From positions 744,001 through 808,000 of the forward strand of contig NZ_CP011477.1 in NCBI RefSeq assembly GCF_001010805.1: a DNA stretch of 64,000 nt, written 5' to 3'. The notes beneath the pieces are model-generated. The model did not search any database, had not been told where the DNA came from, and was given only the letters and a program-made list of their open reading frames with translations. Numbering within the stretch: position 1 is the first letter of the stretch; every line of letters starts with the position of its first letter. Origin of the DNA: Spongiibacter sp. IMCC21906 (GTDB lineage: Bacteria > Pseudomonadota > Gammaproteobacteria > Pseudomonadales > Spongiibacteraceae). Of the stretch, positions 55,174-64,000 are shown piece after piece. The position numbers and the translations under genes are program-made.

Positions 55174-56532
55174 ATGGCCGACGACAAGAGTTTGCATCGT
55201 TTGAATACTGGCGCTTTTTCGCGCCGCTTTCAGCTCTCCAAGGCGGGATTGCGTTATGGCAGTCGCGCACTGCGTCATTCTTTAATGGACCGTTTCAGCG
55301 ACGATGAAGAGGCGTCTGCCACGCGGCGCCGAGAGAATATTGAATACTTTGTTGCCGAACTGGGGCAGCTCAAGGGCAGTGTCGTTAAAATTGGCCAAAT
55401 CATGGCGACCTATGGTGATTATCTGTTGCCGCCGGAGGTGGTGGAGGCGCTGCATTCCTTAGAAGACGACACGCCGCCCATGTCTTGGCAAGCCATTCAA
55501 AAGGTGTTGGCCAAGGAGTTGGGAGAAGAGCGGCTGGCCGATTTGGAGATTGAAGAACAAGCCTTGGCCGCTGCGTCCTTGGGGCAGGTGCATAAAGCAA
55601 CGCTGCGCAGTACTGGCGAAAAACTGTGTATTAAAGTGCAGTACCCCGGCGTCGAAAACACCATTGATGCGGACTTTAATGCGGTGCTGCGCTTGCTGAA
55701 AATTTCCCGCTTGCTGCAATCTACTCGTAGCGCCGAGGAATGGTTTAGTGATATTCGCACTTTGCTTTACAAAGAGGTGGATTATGACCAAGAGCGCCGG
55801 GATATGGACTTTGTCAGAGAGTCCTTAGTGGATGACAGCAGGTTTGTGGTGCCGATGAGCTTCCCCGAATACAGCACCCGGCGGGTATTAACGATGAGCT
55901 ATGAGTCTGGTCATGCGGTAGGTTCGGCAGACGTCGCCGCCCTGTCGCAGCCCAGGAAAAATCGGCTGGGTAAAGCCATACTGGATGAGTTTTTAACCGA
56001 GCTGTTTAGCTGGCGACGGATGCAGACGGACCCCAACTTTGGCAACTTTCGGGTGCGAATTGACCAAGACGGCGAGATTGATCAGCTGATCTTGTTAGAT
56101 TTTGGTGCTATGCGCTTATTGCCCGAGGAGTTTGCCGCAGAATTCTGCGACATGATGCTGGCGGCTTATCACTGTGACCGGGAGATGTTTTTGGAGCGGT
56201 CGATCAGTTTAGGATTTATGAAGGCACACTTCCCTGACAAGGTGTTGCAGAACTTTGTCGATATCGGCATGGACATTGGCGAGCCACTTCGCAAACCGGA
56301 TGATCGTGTTCCTAGTCAGGCGGTCAATGAACTGGGTGAGTATGATTGGCGTGGCAGTAAACTGCCAAAACGGATTGCCAAGCGCGCGCTGGAAGCCTCG
56401 ATGAGCAAATACTTTGCGCTGCCGCCAAAAGAGTTTCTGTACGTGATGAGAAAGTTGATGGGCGTATATGCCTTGATCTCTCAGTTGGATGCTCAATTTA
56501 ATGGCGATGAATCCATGGCCCCCTTTTTATAG
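55174..56532 (+). CDS. ABC1/UbiB-family protein kinase-like protein
   Basis: 452 residues. Family motifs: KxGQ (GSVVKIGQIMATYGDYLLPPEV), the Ala-rich loop AAASLGQVHKATLRS, the nucleotide Lys in LCIKVQYPG, the catalytic-like QTDPNFGNFRVR and LLDFGAMRLLP (DFG-like). The relatives (UbiB, COQ8, AarF) support ubiquinone or lipid metabolism through an atypical ATPase. No Ubi genes are adjacent, so this may be one of the paralogues of unclear role rather than UbiB itself. Confidence 0.9.
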   Translation: MADDKSLHRLNTGAFSRRFQLSKAGLRYGSRALRHSLMDRFSDDEEASATRRRENIEYFVAELGQLKGSVVKIGQIMATYGDYLLPPEVVEALHSLEDDTPPMSWQAIQKVLAKELGEERLADLEIEEQALAAASLGQVHKATLRSTGEKLCIKVQYPGVENTIDADFNAVLRLLKISRLLQSTRSAEEWFSDIRTLLYKEVDYDQERRDMDFVRESLVDDSRFVVPMSFPEYSTRRVLTMSYESGHAVGSADVAALSQPRKNRLGKAILDEFLTELFSWRRMQTDPNFGNFRVRIDQDGEIDQLILLDFGAMRLLPEEFAAEFCDMMLAAYHCDREMFLERSISLGFMKAHFPDKVLQNFVDIGMDIGEPLRKPDDRVPSQAVNELGEYDWRGSKLPKRIAKRALEASMSKYFALPPKEFLYVMRKLMGVYALISQLDAQFNGDESMAPFL

Positions 56533-56611
56533 AGGCGGCTCGCTACCGAAAGGGCAAGAAGAAAGAGGGAGGTGGCGGCTTACACATGATTTAACAGTAA
56601 GGCATAAAAAA

Positions 56612-56630
56612 GGGACCTGCTAGAGGTCCC
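56612..56630 (-). terminator. rho-independent terminator of the yceI/cytochrome b561 pair
   Basis: GGGACCT and AGGTCCC pair around GCTAG; on the minus strand a run of Ts follows (CCCTTTTTTATG). It lies ~75 bp beyond the YceI stop codon. Confidence 0.82.
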
Positions 56631-56703
56631 AAGATCGAGGGTATTGAGGATAATCACTTACTTAGTGCCTGGGTGGGCAGTAAAGTTCAATCCATCGACA
56701 TAT

Positions 56704-57285
56704 TTACATCATAGATTTTGCAATGCCTTCAACATCTAAGATTAGCTCAACCGTGCGTGATGCCGGTCCCAAATCATAATCGATGCCGAAGTCTTTCAGC
56801 GCAAACTCCGTTGTTCCGGTAAAGCCTTGGCGATAACCGCCCCAAGGGTCTTTGCCGCCGCCTACTTCGGTCACATCAATGGTGATGGTCTTGGTTACGC
56901 CATGGAGTGTGAGCTCGCCTTTGAGTTCGGCGGTGTCCTCGCCGGTAGGGGTAAAACTGGTGCTTTTAAAACGGGCGGTGGGGTATTTGTCTGTATTTAA
57001 AAAGTCGTCGCCGCGCAGGTGTTTGTCGCGCTCGGCATGGTTGCTGTCGATGCTGCTGACGTCAATTTCTACATTCACTGATGCGTCTTTGGGGTGCTCA
57101 GGATCATAGTTAAAGCTACCTTCAAAATCATTAAAGCGACCGTATAGCCAGCTGTAGCCAAGATGTTTAATTTTAAATTGAATAAAGGCGTGGGCGCCTT
57201 TGGTGTCGATAGTATATTCAGTTGCGTGTAACTGACTGCTGAGCCCGAGCAGTAAGGTTAATCCAAATGCTAAAAAGCGTGTCAT
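56704..57285 (-). CDS. yceI: YceI-family periplasmic lipocalin-like protein
   Basis: 193 residues: signal peptide (FLAFGLTLLLGLSSQLHA) and a lipid-binding beta-barrel: YTIDTKGAHAFIQFKIKHLGYSWLYGRFNDFEGSFNYD, LRGDDFLNTDKYPTARFKS and LHGVTKTITIDVTEVGGGKDPWGGYRQGFTGTTEF. YceI-type proteins bind polyisoprenoids and often pair with cytochrome b561, as here (22 bp behind that gene). Isoprenoid binding is a family property, not shown here. Confidence 0.92.
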   Translation of the reverse strand: MTRFLAFGLTLLLGLSSQLHATEYTIDTKGAHAFIQFKIKHLGYSWLYGRFNDFEGSFNYDPEHPKDASVNVEIDVSSIDSNHAERDKHLRGDDFLNTDKYPTARFKSTSFTPTGEDTAELKGELTLHGVTKTITIDVTEVGGGKDPWGGYRQGFTGTTEFALKDFGIDYDLGPASRTVELILDVEGIAKSMM

Positions 57286-57307
57286 GGTCGTATTCCTTTT
57301 GTGGGGG

Positions 57308-57871
57308 TTAGCGCTTAGGTCGACGAGCGCGGCCCAGCATTTTTACCAGGGTCGTGTCGTCATCGATAAAGTGGTGCTTTAATGCGGCTGCGGCATGTAC
57401 GCCAGCCAAAATAATCAAGATCCAAGCCAGTATTTCGTGAACGTCCCCGGCAATATCTTCCTGATTCGGTATGTCTTTGATGGTGGCAGGCACCGAGAAC
57501 CAGTCAAATACGCTAATTGCTCTGCCATCAGCGGTAGAGATTAAATAGCCCGCCGCCATTAATGCCAGCATCAAAATATAAAGTGAAACGTGAGTGAGAG
57601 TTGCAGTACGTTTTTCCCAAGGCTTTAGCGATGGGTCGTGGTGCGGACGGATATTAAAGGCCTTCCACAACAGGCGAAAGAGTAAAGCCCCCAGCAGTAA
57701 GATACCGATGCTTTTATGTATGAACGGCCCTTGACGATACCAGGGGTCGTAGTAGGACAGGTCTCGCATCCAAATGCCCAGCGCAAACATACCGATTACC
57801 GTTATGGCCATTAGCCAGTGCAGGCTGACGCTGCCCCAGCCATAGCGGTCTTTGGTGTTTTTGAGTGGCAT
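57308..57871 (-). CDS. cytochrome b561
   Basis: 187 residues, four membrane segments with the heme-binding histidines of the prokaryotic b561 family: RYGWGSVSLHWLMAITVIGMFALG (His in HW of TM1), FIHKSIGILLLGALLFRL (His) and GDVHEILAWILIILAGVHAAAALKHHF (several His). It transfers electrons in the inner membrane, probably from quinol to a periplasmic acceptor. The upstream MRCM start adds only three residues; the ATG at 57871 is preferred. In an operon with yceI. Confidence 0.92.
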   Translation of the reverse strand: MPLKNTKDRYGWGSVSLHWLMAITVIGMFALGIWMRDLSYYDPWYRQGPFIHKSIGILLLGALLFRLLWKAFNIRPHHDPSLKPWEKRTATLTHVSLYILMLALMAAGYLISTADGRAISVFDWFSVPATIKDIPNQEDIAGDVHEILAWILIILAGVHAAAALKHHFIDDDTTLVKMLGRARRPKR

Positions 57872-58066
57872 GCACCGCATCCTTTGCGATAAATGTAATG
57901 CCTACCAGTATAGAAAAGTATTGTTGATAAAAAAGCGCAAAAACTGCGGGTAAATAATCTAAATTTTTGATGGGTTATGTGTGTTAGGTGCAAATGCTTA
58001 TGGGGTTGCGTGAGGTTTGTGTGTACTGTTCTGTGAAATCAAGCCTAGAACTGGAAAGCATAGATC

Positions 58067-58369
58067 ATGGAATGCTCACCTCTTTTTACCGCAAGCAGAC
58101 CCATTTTACGCCAAGGCGAACGGGGTACGGCACCACCGCCCCGGAGTCGGCGGGTTTTTTCTGTGGAGGGAGTGGGTGGTGAGGCTTGTTGGTATTTCAA
58201 GACCCGTGAAGGCTCACTGATTGGCGCCTATCGATCAGAGCTAGAGGCCGAGCGTGGTGTTGCAGATTTTGTCAGTTTTATGGTCAGCGCCCCAGCAGAT
58301 TTGAGAGCACGCTTTCTTCAGCATTTACAAGACGGTAACAGCGTCCCGACTCCCCCGCATTCCACTTAA
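58067..58369 (+). CDS. DUF6316-like small protein
   Basis: 100 residues. ACWYFKTREGSLIGAYRSELEAERGVADFVSFM resembles the WYF.TREG...GP...A...L..F pattern of small gammaproteobacterial DUF6316 proteins. The N-terminal RQGERGTAPPPRSRR also fits it. No signal, membrane segment or known role. The start is uncertain: there is no clear ribosome site before the ATG at 58067. Confidence 0.6.
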   Translation: MECSPLFTASRPILRQGERGTAPPPRSRRVFSVEGVGGEACWYFKTREGSLIGAYRSELEAERGVADFVSFMVSAPADLRARFLQHLQDGNSVPTPPHST

Positions 58370-58480
58370 ATTATTCTGTTCCACGCAATTTTGTTTCCTT
58401 AATGTAGCCACCTCAATATGTACTATGGTTTGGGGCTTTTTCCTGTGCGATCATCAGAAAAATTTTCGGGGTGACGTACT

Positions 58481-59452
58481 GTGATGGATGATTTTTTAGT
58501 CTATGCCTATCTGCTAGATGGTCGTGGTGGCGCGAAGCACTTGAGTCATGCGGAAGTTGACGCGTGGACGCCGGATCAAGGTTTGCTGTGGCTGCATATG
58601 GATTACAGCGCACCGGGCACAAAAGGCTGGTTAGAGCAGCAGGACTATCTTGACGATATTGCAGTTAATGCCTTAACCGTAGAAGACACTCGCCCTCGGG
58701 CTACCTCGCATAATGGCGGTTTACTCGTGGCGCTTCGGGGAGTGAATATGAACCCTGAATCCGACCCCGAAGATATGGTTTCTATTCGCTTGTGGCTAGA
58801 TGAAAACCGAGTAATAAGTTCCCGCAAGCGGCGCTTGTTGTCGGTGGACGATATTCTGGATGCCTTTAAAGAGAATGAAGGGCCAGAAAGCAGCGGTGAT
58901 TTTTTAGCGATGCTTTGCAATCGCTTGGCATGGCGAATGTCCAATGCAATAGACAATGCCGAAGACCGTGTAGACGAGCTGGAGGAGTCGGTGCTTACCG
59001 TGGCCCGGGGCAAGTTGCGCCATGAGCTTAGTGAGTTACGACGGCAGGCGATTTCGCTGCGACGTTATCTGGCGCCCCAGCGTGAAGCTTTATCATGGTT
59101 GCAAACGGTCAGGTTGGCTTGGTTTGACGATAAGTCCAAGCTGGAGGTTAGAGAATCCGCTGACCGGCTTTCTCAATATATCGAGACCTTGGACAGCATT
59201 CGGGAGCGGGCCGCCGTCACCCAAGAGGAGCTAATCAACCAGATTTCTGAAGAGTCCAACGCGCGAATGTATTTGCTGTCTCTGGTGTCAGCCCTGTTTT
59301 TGCCTTTGGGCTTTGCCACAGGTCTATTGGGGATTAATGTTGGAGGGATACCTGGGGCCGATAATGACAGTTCCTTTATGATTTTTGTCGGGATTTTGCT
59401 GACGATTACCGTAGGGATTTTGTTGTACTTCCGTTTTAAACGCTGGGTCTAA
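58481..59452 (+). CDS. zntB: ZntB-like CorA-family zinc transporter
   Basis: 323 residues: a long cytosolic helical funnel (LWLHMDYSAPGTKGWL, RALVEDTRPRAT-like start) and two C-terminal membrane helices joined by the loop FATGLLGINVGGIPGA. The GxN motif of CorA is GIN, as in ZntB (G[VI]N), and the RLLSVDDILDAF and RRYLAPQREALSWLQ stretches match ZntB. Zn efflux or uptake in an acid-dependent manner is known for E. coli ZntB. GTG 58481 or ATG 58484 may start it. Confidence 0.88.
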   Translation: MMDDFLVYAYLLDGRGGAKHLSHAEVDAWTPDQGLLWLHMDYSAPGTKGWLEQQDYLDDIAVNALTVEDTRPRATSHNGGLLVALRGVNMNPESDPEDMVSIRLWLDENRVISSRKRRLLSVDDILDAFKENEGPESSGDFLAMLCNRLAWRMSNAIDNAEDRVDELEESVLTVARGKLRHELSELRRQAISLRRYLAPQREALSWLQTVRLAWFDDKSKLEVRESADRLSQYIETLDSIRERAAVTQEELINQISEESNARMYLLSLVSALFLPLGFATGLLGINVGGIPGADNDSSFMIFVGILLTITVGILLYFRFKRWV

Positions 59453-59504
59453 GCCCGGCGTTTAAAACTAGAATGAATAAAATAAGAGTGCGAGGGTATT
59501 CCAA

Positions 59505-60695
59505 GTTGTCATCCCCGACGCCCTCTCTACACATTGCCATCCGTGGCGCCCCTCCACACTCCGTCGTCCCGGACGCGATAGCGAGCCGGGATCCAGTTGC
59601 TCGGTGGAATGTTTTACCTCAGACAGATAGTCAAAGTGCGGAGGCTTACTGGATACCGGCTCGGAGGCCGGTATGACGACAAAAGGCAGCAGCGACAAGG
59701 CTTGCAAGACTAAAACTTAACCTCTTAAGTTATTCTGGTCGAGCCTTCCCCCATACACTCGCCATCGGATACTATCTCCACTCCTCGCACTTCTCGCGCC
59801 TAGCCTCTTCGTCATCCCCGACGTACCCTCCATACTCCGTCATCCCGGACGCGACAGCGAGCCGGGACCCAGCTGCTCGGTGGTATGTTTTACCTCAGAC
59901 AGATATTCAATGCGGGGTGGTTTACTGGATACCGGCTCGGAGGCCGGTATGACGACAAAGGAGCGCGATGAGCAGAAGGCCTTACAAAACTTTCGTCATC
60001 CAAGGTGCACCCTCCATACTTTGTCATCCCAGATGCACCCTCCACACCTCGTCATCCCGGACGCGATAGCGAGCCGGGATCCAGTTGCTCGGTGGAATGT
60101 TTTACCTCAGGCAGATATTCAATGCGGGGTGGTTTGCTGGATACCGGCTCAGAGGCCGCCATGACGACAAAGGAGCACGATGAGCAGAAGGCCTTACAAA
60201 ACTTTCGTCATCCAATGTGCACCCTCCACACTTTGTCATCCCAGGCGCGCGCTCCATACTCCGTCATCTCGGATGCTCTTACTCCCACTCTGTCATCCCA
60301 GGCGCGTCCTCTATACTTCGTCATCCCGGACGCGATAGCGAGCCGGGATCCAGGTGCTCGGTGGCATGTTTTACCTCAGGCAGATATTCAATGCGGGGTG
60401 GTTTACTGGATACCGGCTCGGAGGCGGGTATGACGACAAAAGGCAGCAACGACAAGGCTTACAAGGTTAAAACTTAACCTCTTAAGTTATTCCGGTCGAG
60501 CCTTCCCCCATACACTCGCCATCGGATACCACCTCCACTCCTTGCACTTCCCGCGCCTAGCCTCTTCGTCATCCCCGACGTACCCTCCATACCTCGTCAT
60601 CCCGGACGCGACAGCGATCCGGGATCCAGTTGCTCGGTGGCATGTTTTACCTCAGGCAGATATTCAATGCGAGGTGGTTTACTGAATACCGGCTG
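59505..60695 (+). repeat. REP-pair array (about five A/B units) with a larger duplication
   Basis: The ~1.25-kb gap before metF has no gene. Five type-A palindromes (CGTCATCCCGGACGCGATAG then CGAGCCGGGATCCAG) lie at about 59562-59596, 59838-59871, 60050-60084, 60319-60353 and 60594-60629. Each is followed after ~50 bp (a GTTGCTCGGTGG...ACCTCAGACAGATA spacer) by a type-B palindrome (ACTGGATACCGGCTCGGAGG then CCGGTATGACG) at 59647, 59923, 60135, 60403 and a truncated one at 60679. The segments 59706-59880 and 60470-60650 also match each other, showing a larger duplication. Short GTCATCC(C/A)...CTCCATAC words fill the rest. Confidence 0.88.
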
Positions 60696-60701
60696 CTCTA
60701 A

Positions 60702-61526
60702 TCAACTTTGCAGTTCTTGCAAAATGCTTTTTACCGGTTCAACTTGGTTCATGGTGTAAAAGTGAATACCGGGGGCGCCACCTTCCATTAAAATTTGACA
60801 CATTTCGGTGACAAACTCGGTGCCAAACTCAATCACGCTTTGCTTATCGTCGCCGTAGCCTTCCAGTTTTTGGGTTAGCCATCTGGGAATATCGGCGCCG
60901 CAGTTGCGGGAGAAGCGTGCGAGGTTGGTGAAGTTGGTAATCGGCATAATGCCGGGATAAATCGGCTTGTCGATACCGGCTTTTTCGCAGTCTTCCAGAA
61001 AATAGAAATAAGCGTCTGCATTAAAGAAGTACTGGGTGATGGCGCTATTGGCACCGGCGTCCAGTTTCTGTTTTAAAAACTGAATATCGGCAACATAGCT
61101 TGGCGCATCTGGGTGGATTTCCGGGTAGGCGGCGACTTCAATCTCAAAGTGATTGCCGGTGTGTTTGCGAATAAATTCCACCAGTTCTTGGGCATAAACC
61201 AAGCGGCTTGCCCCCATGCCTGAGGGAATGTCACCACGCAGGGCGACAATCCGGTCTACGCCTGCGTTCTGATATTCTTTAAGCAGTGCCAGTACGGTGT
61301 CTTCGTCATCGCCGCCAAAAGATAAATGCGGGGCGACGGCTAAGCCAGCGGCTTTGGCTTCCATCACAATGCTTTTGGTGTTGTCTCGAGTGCTGCCACC
61401 GGCGCCGTAGGTAACGGAAAAAAAGCTGGGGTCGAGGGTGGCAAGCTCGCTACGCACCGTCTGAAGTTTTTCTCGTCCGACCGGTGTCTTGGGGGGAAAG
61501 AATTCGAAGCTAAATCGTTTGCTCAT
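60702..61526 (-). CDS. metF: methylenetetrahydrofolate reductase
   Basis: FAD enzyme making 5-methyl-THF for methionine synthesis. The 274 residues include FSFEFFPPKTPVGREKL, FFSVTYGAGGSTRDNT, DRIVALRGDIPSG, EIEVAAYPEIHPDAPS and ITQYFFNADAYFYFLEDCEKAGI. The ATG at 61526 was preferred to 61541 because the first five residues MEPLS are not conserved. It is the last gene of metK-ahcY-metF, and a truncated REP runs right to its stop codon. Confidence 0.96.
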   Translation of the reverse strand: MSKRFSFEFFPPKTPVGREKLQTVRSELATLDPSFFSVTYGAGGSTRDNTKSIVMEAKAAGLAVAPHLSFGGDDEDTVLALLKEYQNAGVDRIVALRGDIPSGMGASRLVYAQELVEFIRKHTGNHFEIEVAAYPEIHPDAPSYVADIQFLKQKLDAGANSAITQYFFNADAYFYFLEDCEKAGIDKPIYPGIMPITNFTNLARFSRNCGADIPRWLTQKLEGYGDDKQSVIEFGTEFVTEMCQILMEGGAPGIHFYTMNQVEPVKSILQELQS

Positions 61527-61555
61527 GGATAGTGGTTCCACAATCTGTGCGTTAA

Positions 61556-61622
61556 CGGTGGTAAATCAATGCCACCGAAAGTTCTTCGCCAAGGGGTTGC
61601 AAATGGTGCAAGCCCCTCGGCG
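61556..61622 (-). promoter_or_regulatory. two-hairpin intergenic region between ahcY and metF
   Basis: Hairpin 1 pairs CGCCAAGGGG (61587-61596) with CCCCTCGGCG (61613-61622), with an inner TTGCA/TGCAA stem. Hairpin 2 pairs CGGTGG (61556-61561) with CCACCG (61572-61577). They occupy most of the 106-bp gap. No T-run follows on the minus strand. Could be an attenuator, an RNA processing or stability element, or a regulatory leader for metF. Confidence 0.5.
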
Positions 61623-61632
61623 GTTTGCGTGC

Positions 61633-63027
61633 TTAGTATTTATAGCTGTCGGGTTTAAAGGGACCTTCAACGGTCACGCCAATATACTCCGCCTGGTCGG
61701 GCTTAAGCTGAGTGATCACACCGCCAAAGCCATTCACCATATGCGCAGCCACTTCTTCGTCTAATTTCTTGGGCAGGACTTCAACGGTAATGGCGGCAGG
61801 TTTCAGGTTCTCTTCCAAGTCGGCAAACCGGCGCTCATACAAGTAAATTTGCGCCAATACTTGATTGGCAAAAGAGCCATCCATAATCCGGCTGGGGTGG
61901 CCAGTGGCATTGCCAAGGTTCACCAGGCGGCCTTCTGAAAGCAGGATCAGATGATCGTTGCTGGCTTTGTCGCGATACACCACGTGAACCTGGGGTTTGA
62001 TTTCGTCCCACTCCCAGTTTTTACGCATAAAGGCGGTATCGATTTCATTGTCGAAATGACCGATATTGCAGACCACGGCGCCGCTTTTCAGAGCCTTCAA
62101 CATATTGTCATCGCAGACGTTGATATTGCCTGTAGTGGTGACCAGTAAGTCGGTGGTGCCGAGCAGCAGAGTATTGATGCTGGCTTCGCTGCCATCGTTA
62201 ATGCCGTTGTTATAAGGCGACACCACTTCAAAACCGTCCATACAGGCTTGCATCGCACAGATAGGGTCAACTTCGCTGACCTTAACGATCATGCCTTCTT
62301 GGCGTAGTGATTGAGCTGAGCCTTTGCCCACATCGCCGTAGCCAATCACCAAGGCTTTTTTCCCAGATAACAAATGGTCTGTGCCGCGTTTGATGGCGTC
62401 GTTCAGGCTGTGGCGGCAGCCGTATTTGTTGTCGTTTTTAGATTTGGTGACCGAGTCATTCACGTTCACGGCGGGTACTTTAAGGGTGCCTTTCTTCAGC
62501 ATCTCCAATAGGCGATGAACACCTGTGGTGGTTTCTTCGGTAATGCCGTGAACGTTATTTAATACTTCAGGGTATTTGTCGTGGAGTAGCCCGGTAAGGT
62601 CACCGCCATCGTCCAATACCATATTGGCTTGCCAAGGTTGGCCATCTTTGAGAATGGTTTGCTCAAGACACCAATCGTATTCTTCGTCGGTTTCGCCTTT
62701 CCATGCAAAAACGGGAATGCCCGCAGCGGCAATGGCCGCGGCGGCATGGTCTTGGGTAGAGAAGATATTACACGATGACCAGCGCACTTCGGCACCCAAG
62801 GCGATCAGTGTTTCGATCAATACCCCGGTTTGAATGGTCATGTGGATGCAGCCCAGAATCTTAGCGCCGGCCAAGGGCTTGCTGTCACCGTATTTTTCCC
62901 GCAGTGACATCAGCGCTGGCATTTCGCCTTCGGCGATATTCAGTTCTTTACGGCCCCAATTGGCTAATGAAATGTCGGCGACTTTGTAGTCATTAAAATT
63001 TTCTACCGCGTTTGCTGTTGCAGTCAT
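61633..63027 (-). CDS. ahcY: adenosylhomocysteinase
   Basis: Hydrolyses S-adenosylhomocysteine to adenosine and homocysteine, removing the product inhibitor of methylations. The 464 residues show [64 protein letters not shown], the NAD motif [30 protein letters not shown] and the C-terminal [10 protein letters not shown]. The ~40-residue inserts relative to the mammalian form are typical of bacteria. Between metK and metF. Confidence 0.97.
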   Translation of the reverse strand: MTATANAVENFNDYKVADISLANWGRKELNIAEGEMPALMSLREKYGDSKPLAGAKILGCIHMTIQTGVLIETLIALGAEVRWSSCNIFSTQDHAAAAIAAAGIPVFAWKGETDEEYDWCLEQTILKDGQPWQANMVLDDGGDLTGLLHDKYPEVLNNVHGITEETTTGVHRLLEMLKKGTLKVPAVNVNDSVTKSKNDNKYGCRHSLNDAIKRGTDHLLSGKKALVIGYGDVGKGSAQSLRQEGMIVKVSEVDPICAMQACMDGFEVVSPYNNGINDGSEASINTLLLGTTDLLVTTTGNINVCDDNMLKALKSGAVVCNIGHFDNEIDTAFMRKNWEWDEIKPQVHVVYRDKASNDHLILLSEGRLVNLGNATGHPSRIMDGSFANQVLAQIYLYERRFADLEENLKPAAITVEVLPKKLDEEVAAHMVNGFGGVITQLKPDQAEYIGVTVEGPFKPDSYKY

Positions 63028-63065
63028 GATTCTTTCCTCGTTGCGTGAGTGTGCGTGGCGCGAGT

Positions 63066-64000
63066 TTAAAGCGCTGCTTTCAAGTCGTCGGCGCGATCTG
63101 TTTTTTCCCAGCTAAAAGCCGTGCTGGTTTCCGATTTTTGCTGGCCGTTTTCTTTCCAGTTATAGGTGTGTTCATAAGGCTCGCGGCCAAAGTGACCGTA
63201 GGCCGCAGTGGGCTGGTACATGGGGTGAGCCAGGTCCAGCATTTTGGTAATGCCATAAGGCCGCAGGTCAAAGACCTCACGAACGGCGCTAATTAATTTG
63301 TCGTCGCTGACCTTGCCAGTGCCAAAGGTGTTAATAGAAATAGAGGTGGGCTCGGCTACGCCAATGGCATAAGACACTTGAATTTCACAGCGGTCAGCCA
63401 GGCCTGCCGCCACGATGTTTTTGGCGACATAGCGGCCAGCGTAAGCCGCGCTGCGGTCAACCTTTGACGGATCTTTGCCAGAGAACGCGCCGCCGCCGTG
63501 ACGGGCCATGCCGCCGTAAGTGTCGACAATAATTTTGCGACCGGTCAGGCCGCAATCGCCTACTGGCCCGCCAATGACAAATTTGCCGGTGGGGTTAATG
63601 TGAAATTTGGTACCGGCATGCAGTAATTCAGCGGGCAGCACCTGTTTGATGATTTCTTCTTGCACGGCTTCCTGTAGATCGCTTTGAGAAATGTCCGGGT
63701 TGTGTTGTGTGCTTAGCACCACTGCGTCTACGGCAACGGGTTTGCCATTTTCGTAGCGCAGGGTAACCTGGCTTTTGGCGTCGGGGCGTAGCCAGGGCAA
63801 CGTACCGTTTTTGCGCAATTGAGCCTGACGCTCAACTAAACGGTGGGAGAAAAACAATGGCGCAGGCATCAGTGATTCGGTTTCATTGGTGGCGTAGCCA
63901 AACATTAACCCTTGGTCACCTGCGCCTTGATCTTCGGGTTTGGCCCGGTCAACGCCTTGATTGATGTCTACCGATTGTTTGCCGATGGCGTTAAGCACCG
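63066..64000 (-). CDS. metK: S-adenosylmethionine synthase, C-terminal part (cut by window end)
   Basis: The frame is open to the last base, so the N-terminal ~75 residues are outside the window. Visible motifs: [89 protein letters not shown] (ATP/Met site), [19 protein letters not shown], and [19 protein letters not shown] near the C-terminus. Makes AdoMet, the start of the methyl cycle closed by ahcY and metF downstream (38-bp gap to ahcY). Confidence 0.97.
   Translation of the reverse strand, partial: VLNAIGKQSVDINQGVDRAKPEDQGAGDQGLMFGYATNETESLMPAPLFFSHRLVERQAQLRKNGTLPWLRPDAKSQVTLRYENGKPVAVDAVVLSTQHNPDISQSDLQEAVQEEIIKQVLPAELLHAGTKFHINPTGKFVIGGPVGDCGLTGRKIIVDTYGGMARHGGGAFSGKDPSKVDRSAAYAGRYVAKNIVAAGLADRCEIQVSYAIGVAEPTSISINTFGTGKVSDDKLISAVREVFDLRPYGITKMLDLAHPMYQPTAAYGHFGREPYEHTYNWKENGQQKSETSTAFSWEKTDRADDLKAAL

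Noticed and set aside
59880-60477. Overlapping ORFs of 86-142 codons in the REP array
   Set aside because: They repeat the same translated words from the palindromes (e.g. LLDTGSEAGMTT), have no ribosome sites and follow the repeat period, so they are not genes.
61527-61632. SAH riboswitch between ahcY and metF
   Set aside because: The GAGGAGCGCTGC, CAGGCTCG and AACGGCGCTC blocks are not present in order; only generic hairpins are seen.

Overview
The window comes from a Gammaproteobacterial chromosome, probably a marine one. It has near-balanced GC and standard gammaproteobacterial gene clusters (nrdR-ribD-ribE-ribBA-ribH-nusB-thiL-pgpA; xseB-ispA-dxs; metK-ahcY-metF), together with a TonB receptor, a cytochrome P450, an HsbR/HsbA-type switch and a broken integron integrase. 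The Cellvibrionales/Spongiibacteraceae-like group is a guess from this gene mix, not something shown here. No rRNA, tRNA or CRISPR array was seen.

Left part (1-8 kb): the C-terminal half of a sensor kinase and ettA, followed by a decayed mobile region. This has an integron integrase pseudogene (N-terminal domain fused to the catalytic C-terminus by an internal deletion), a cassette gene with a convincing attC site, a second cassette gene cut off by a piece of a REP-associated tyrosine transposase (RAYT), a lipoprotein gene, two more broken RAYT copies, and a DinJ/YafQ toxin-antitoxin pair lying between the last two. REP-like palindromes follow, of the same two types found in a large array at 59.5-60.7 kb.

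Core part 1 (8-18 kb): glyA, nrdR, the riboflavin genes, nusB, thiL, pgpA and purT. The RibBA protein has lost the zinc cysteines of its GTP cyclohydrolase II half, and a complete ribA lies at 38.9 kb, which explains how the pathway still works. Next come a lipid-anchored cytochrome b562-like protein and a TauE/SafE transporter.

18-21.6 kb: a 40-bp tandem repeat and a FadL-type outer-membrane gene split by an IS3-like element of about 1.64 kb. Removing the element and one copy of a 7-bp direct repeat restores an in-frame 465-residue protein.

21.7-26 kb: a TPP riboswitch followed by thiC-thiO-thiS-thiG. The pathway is completed by the ThiD-ThiE fusion at 36.7 kb and thiL at 13.9 kb.

26-36.5 kb: an accessory section with a large lipoprotein, a TonB receptor and secreted tyrosine-phosphatase pair with phased operator-like repeats, and an unrecognised two-gene membrane unit (solute-binding-like protein plus membrane protein with a possible winged-helix tail). 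That unit has a strong hairpin and three 13-bp direct repeats upstream, and lies next to the HsbA/HsbR partner-switch genes. It is the best candidate here for an undescribed signalling system.

36.7-59.5 kb: mostly housekeeping and metabolic genes (ribA, dxs/ispA/xseB, mscL, rnz, rlmJ, fbp, yceI/cytochrome b561, zntB-like) with a P450, a small SET protein, an NRAMP-like transporter lacking the DPGN motif, and an ABC1/UbiB-like kinase.

Right end (59.5-64 kb): an array of five REP-pair units that runs up to the metF stop codon, then metF, ahcY and the 3' part of metK on the minus strand, i.e. the activated-methyl cycle.
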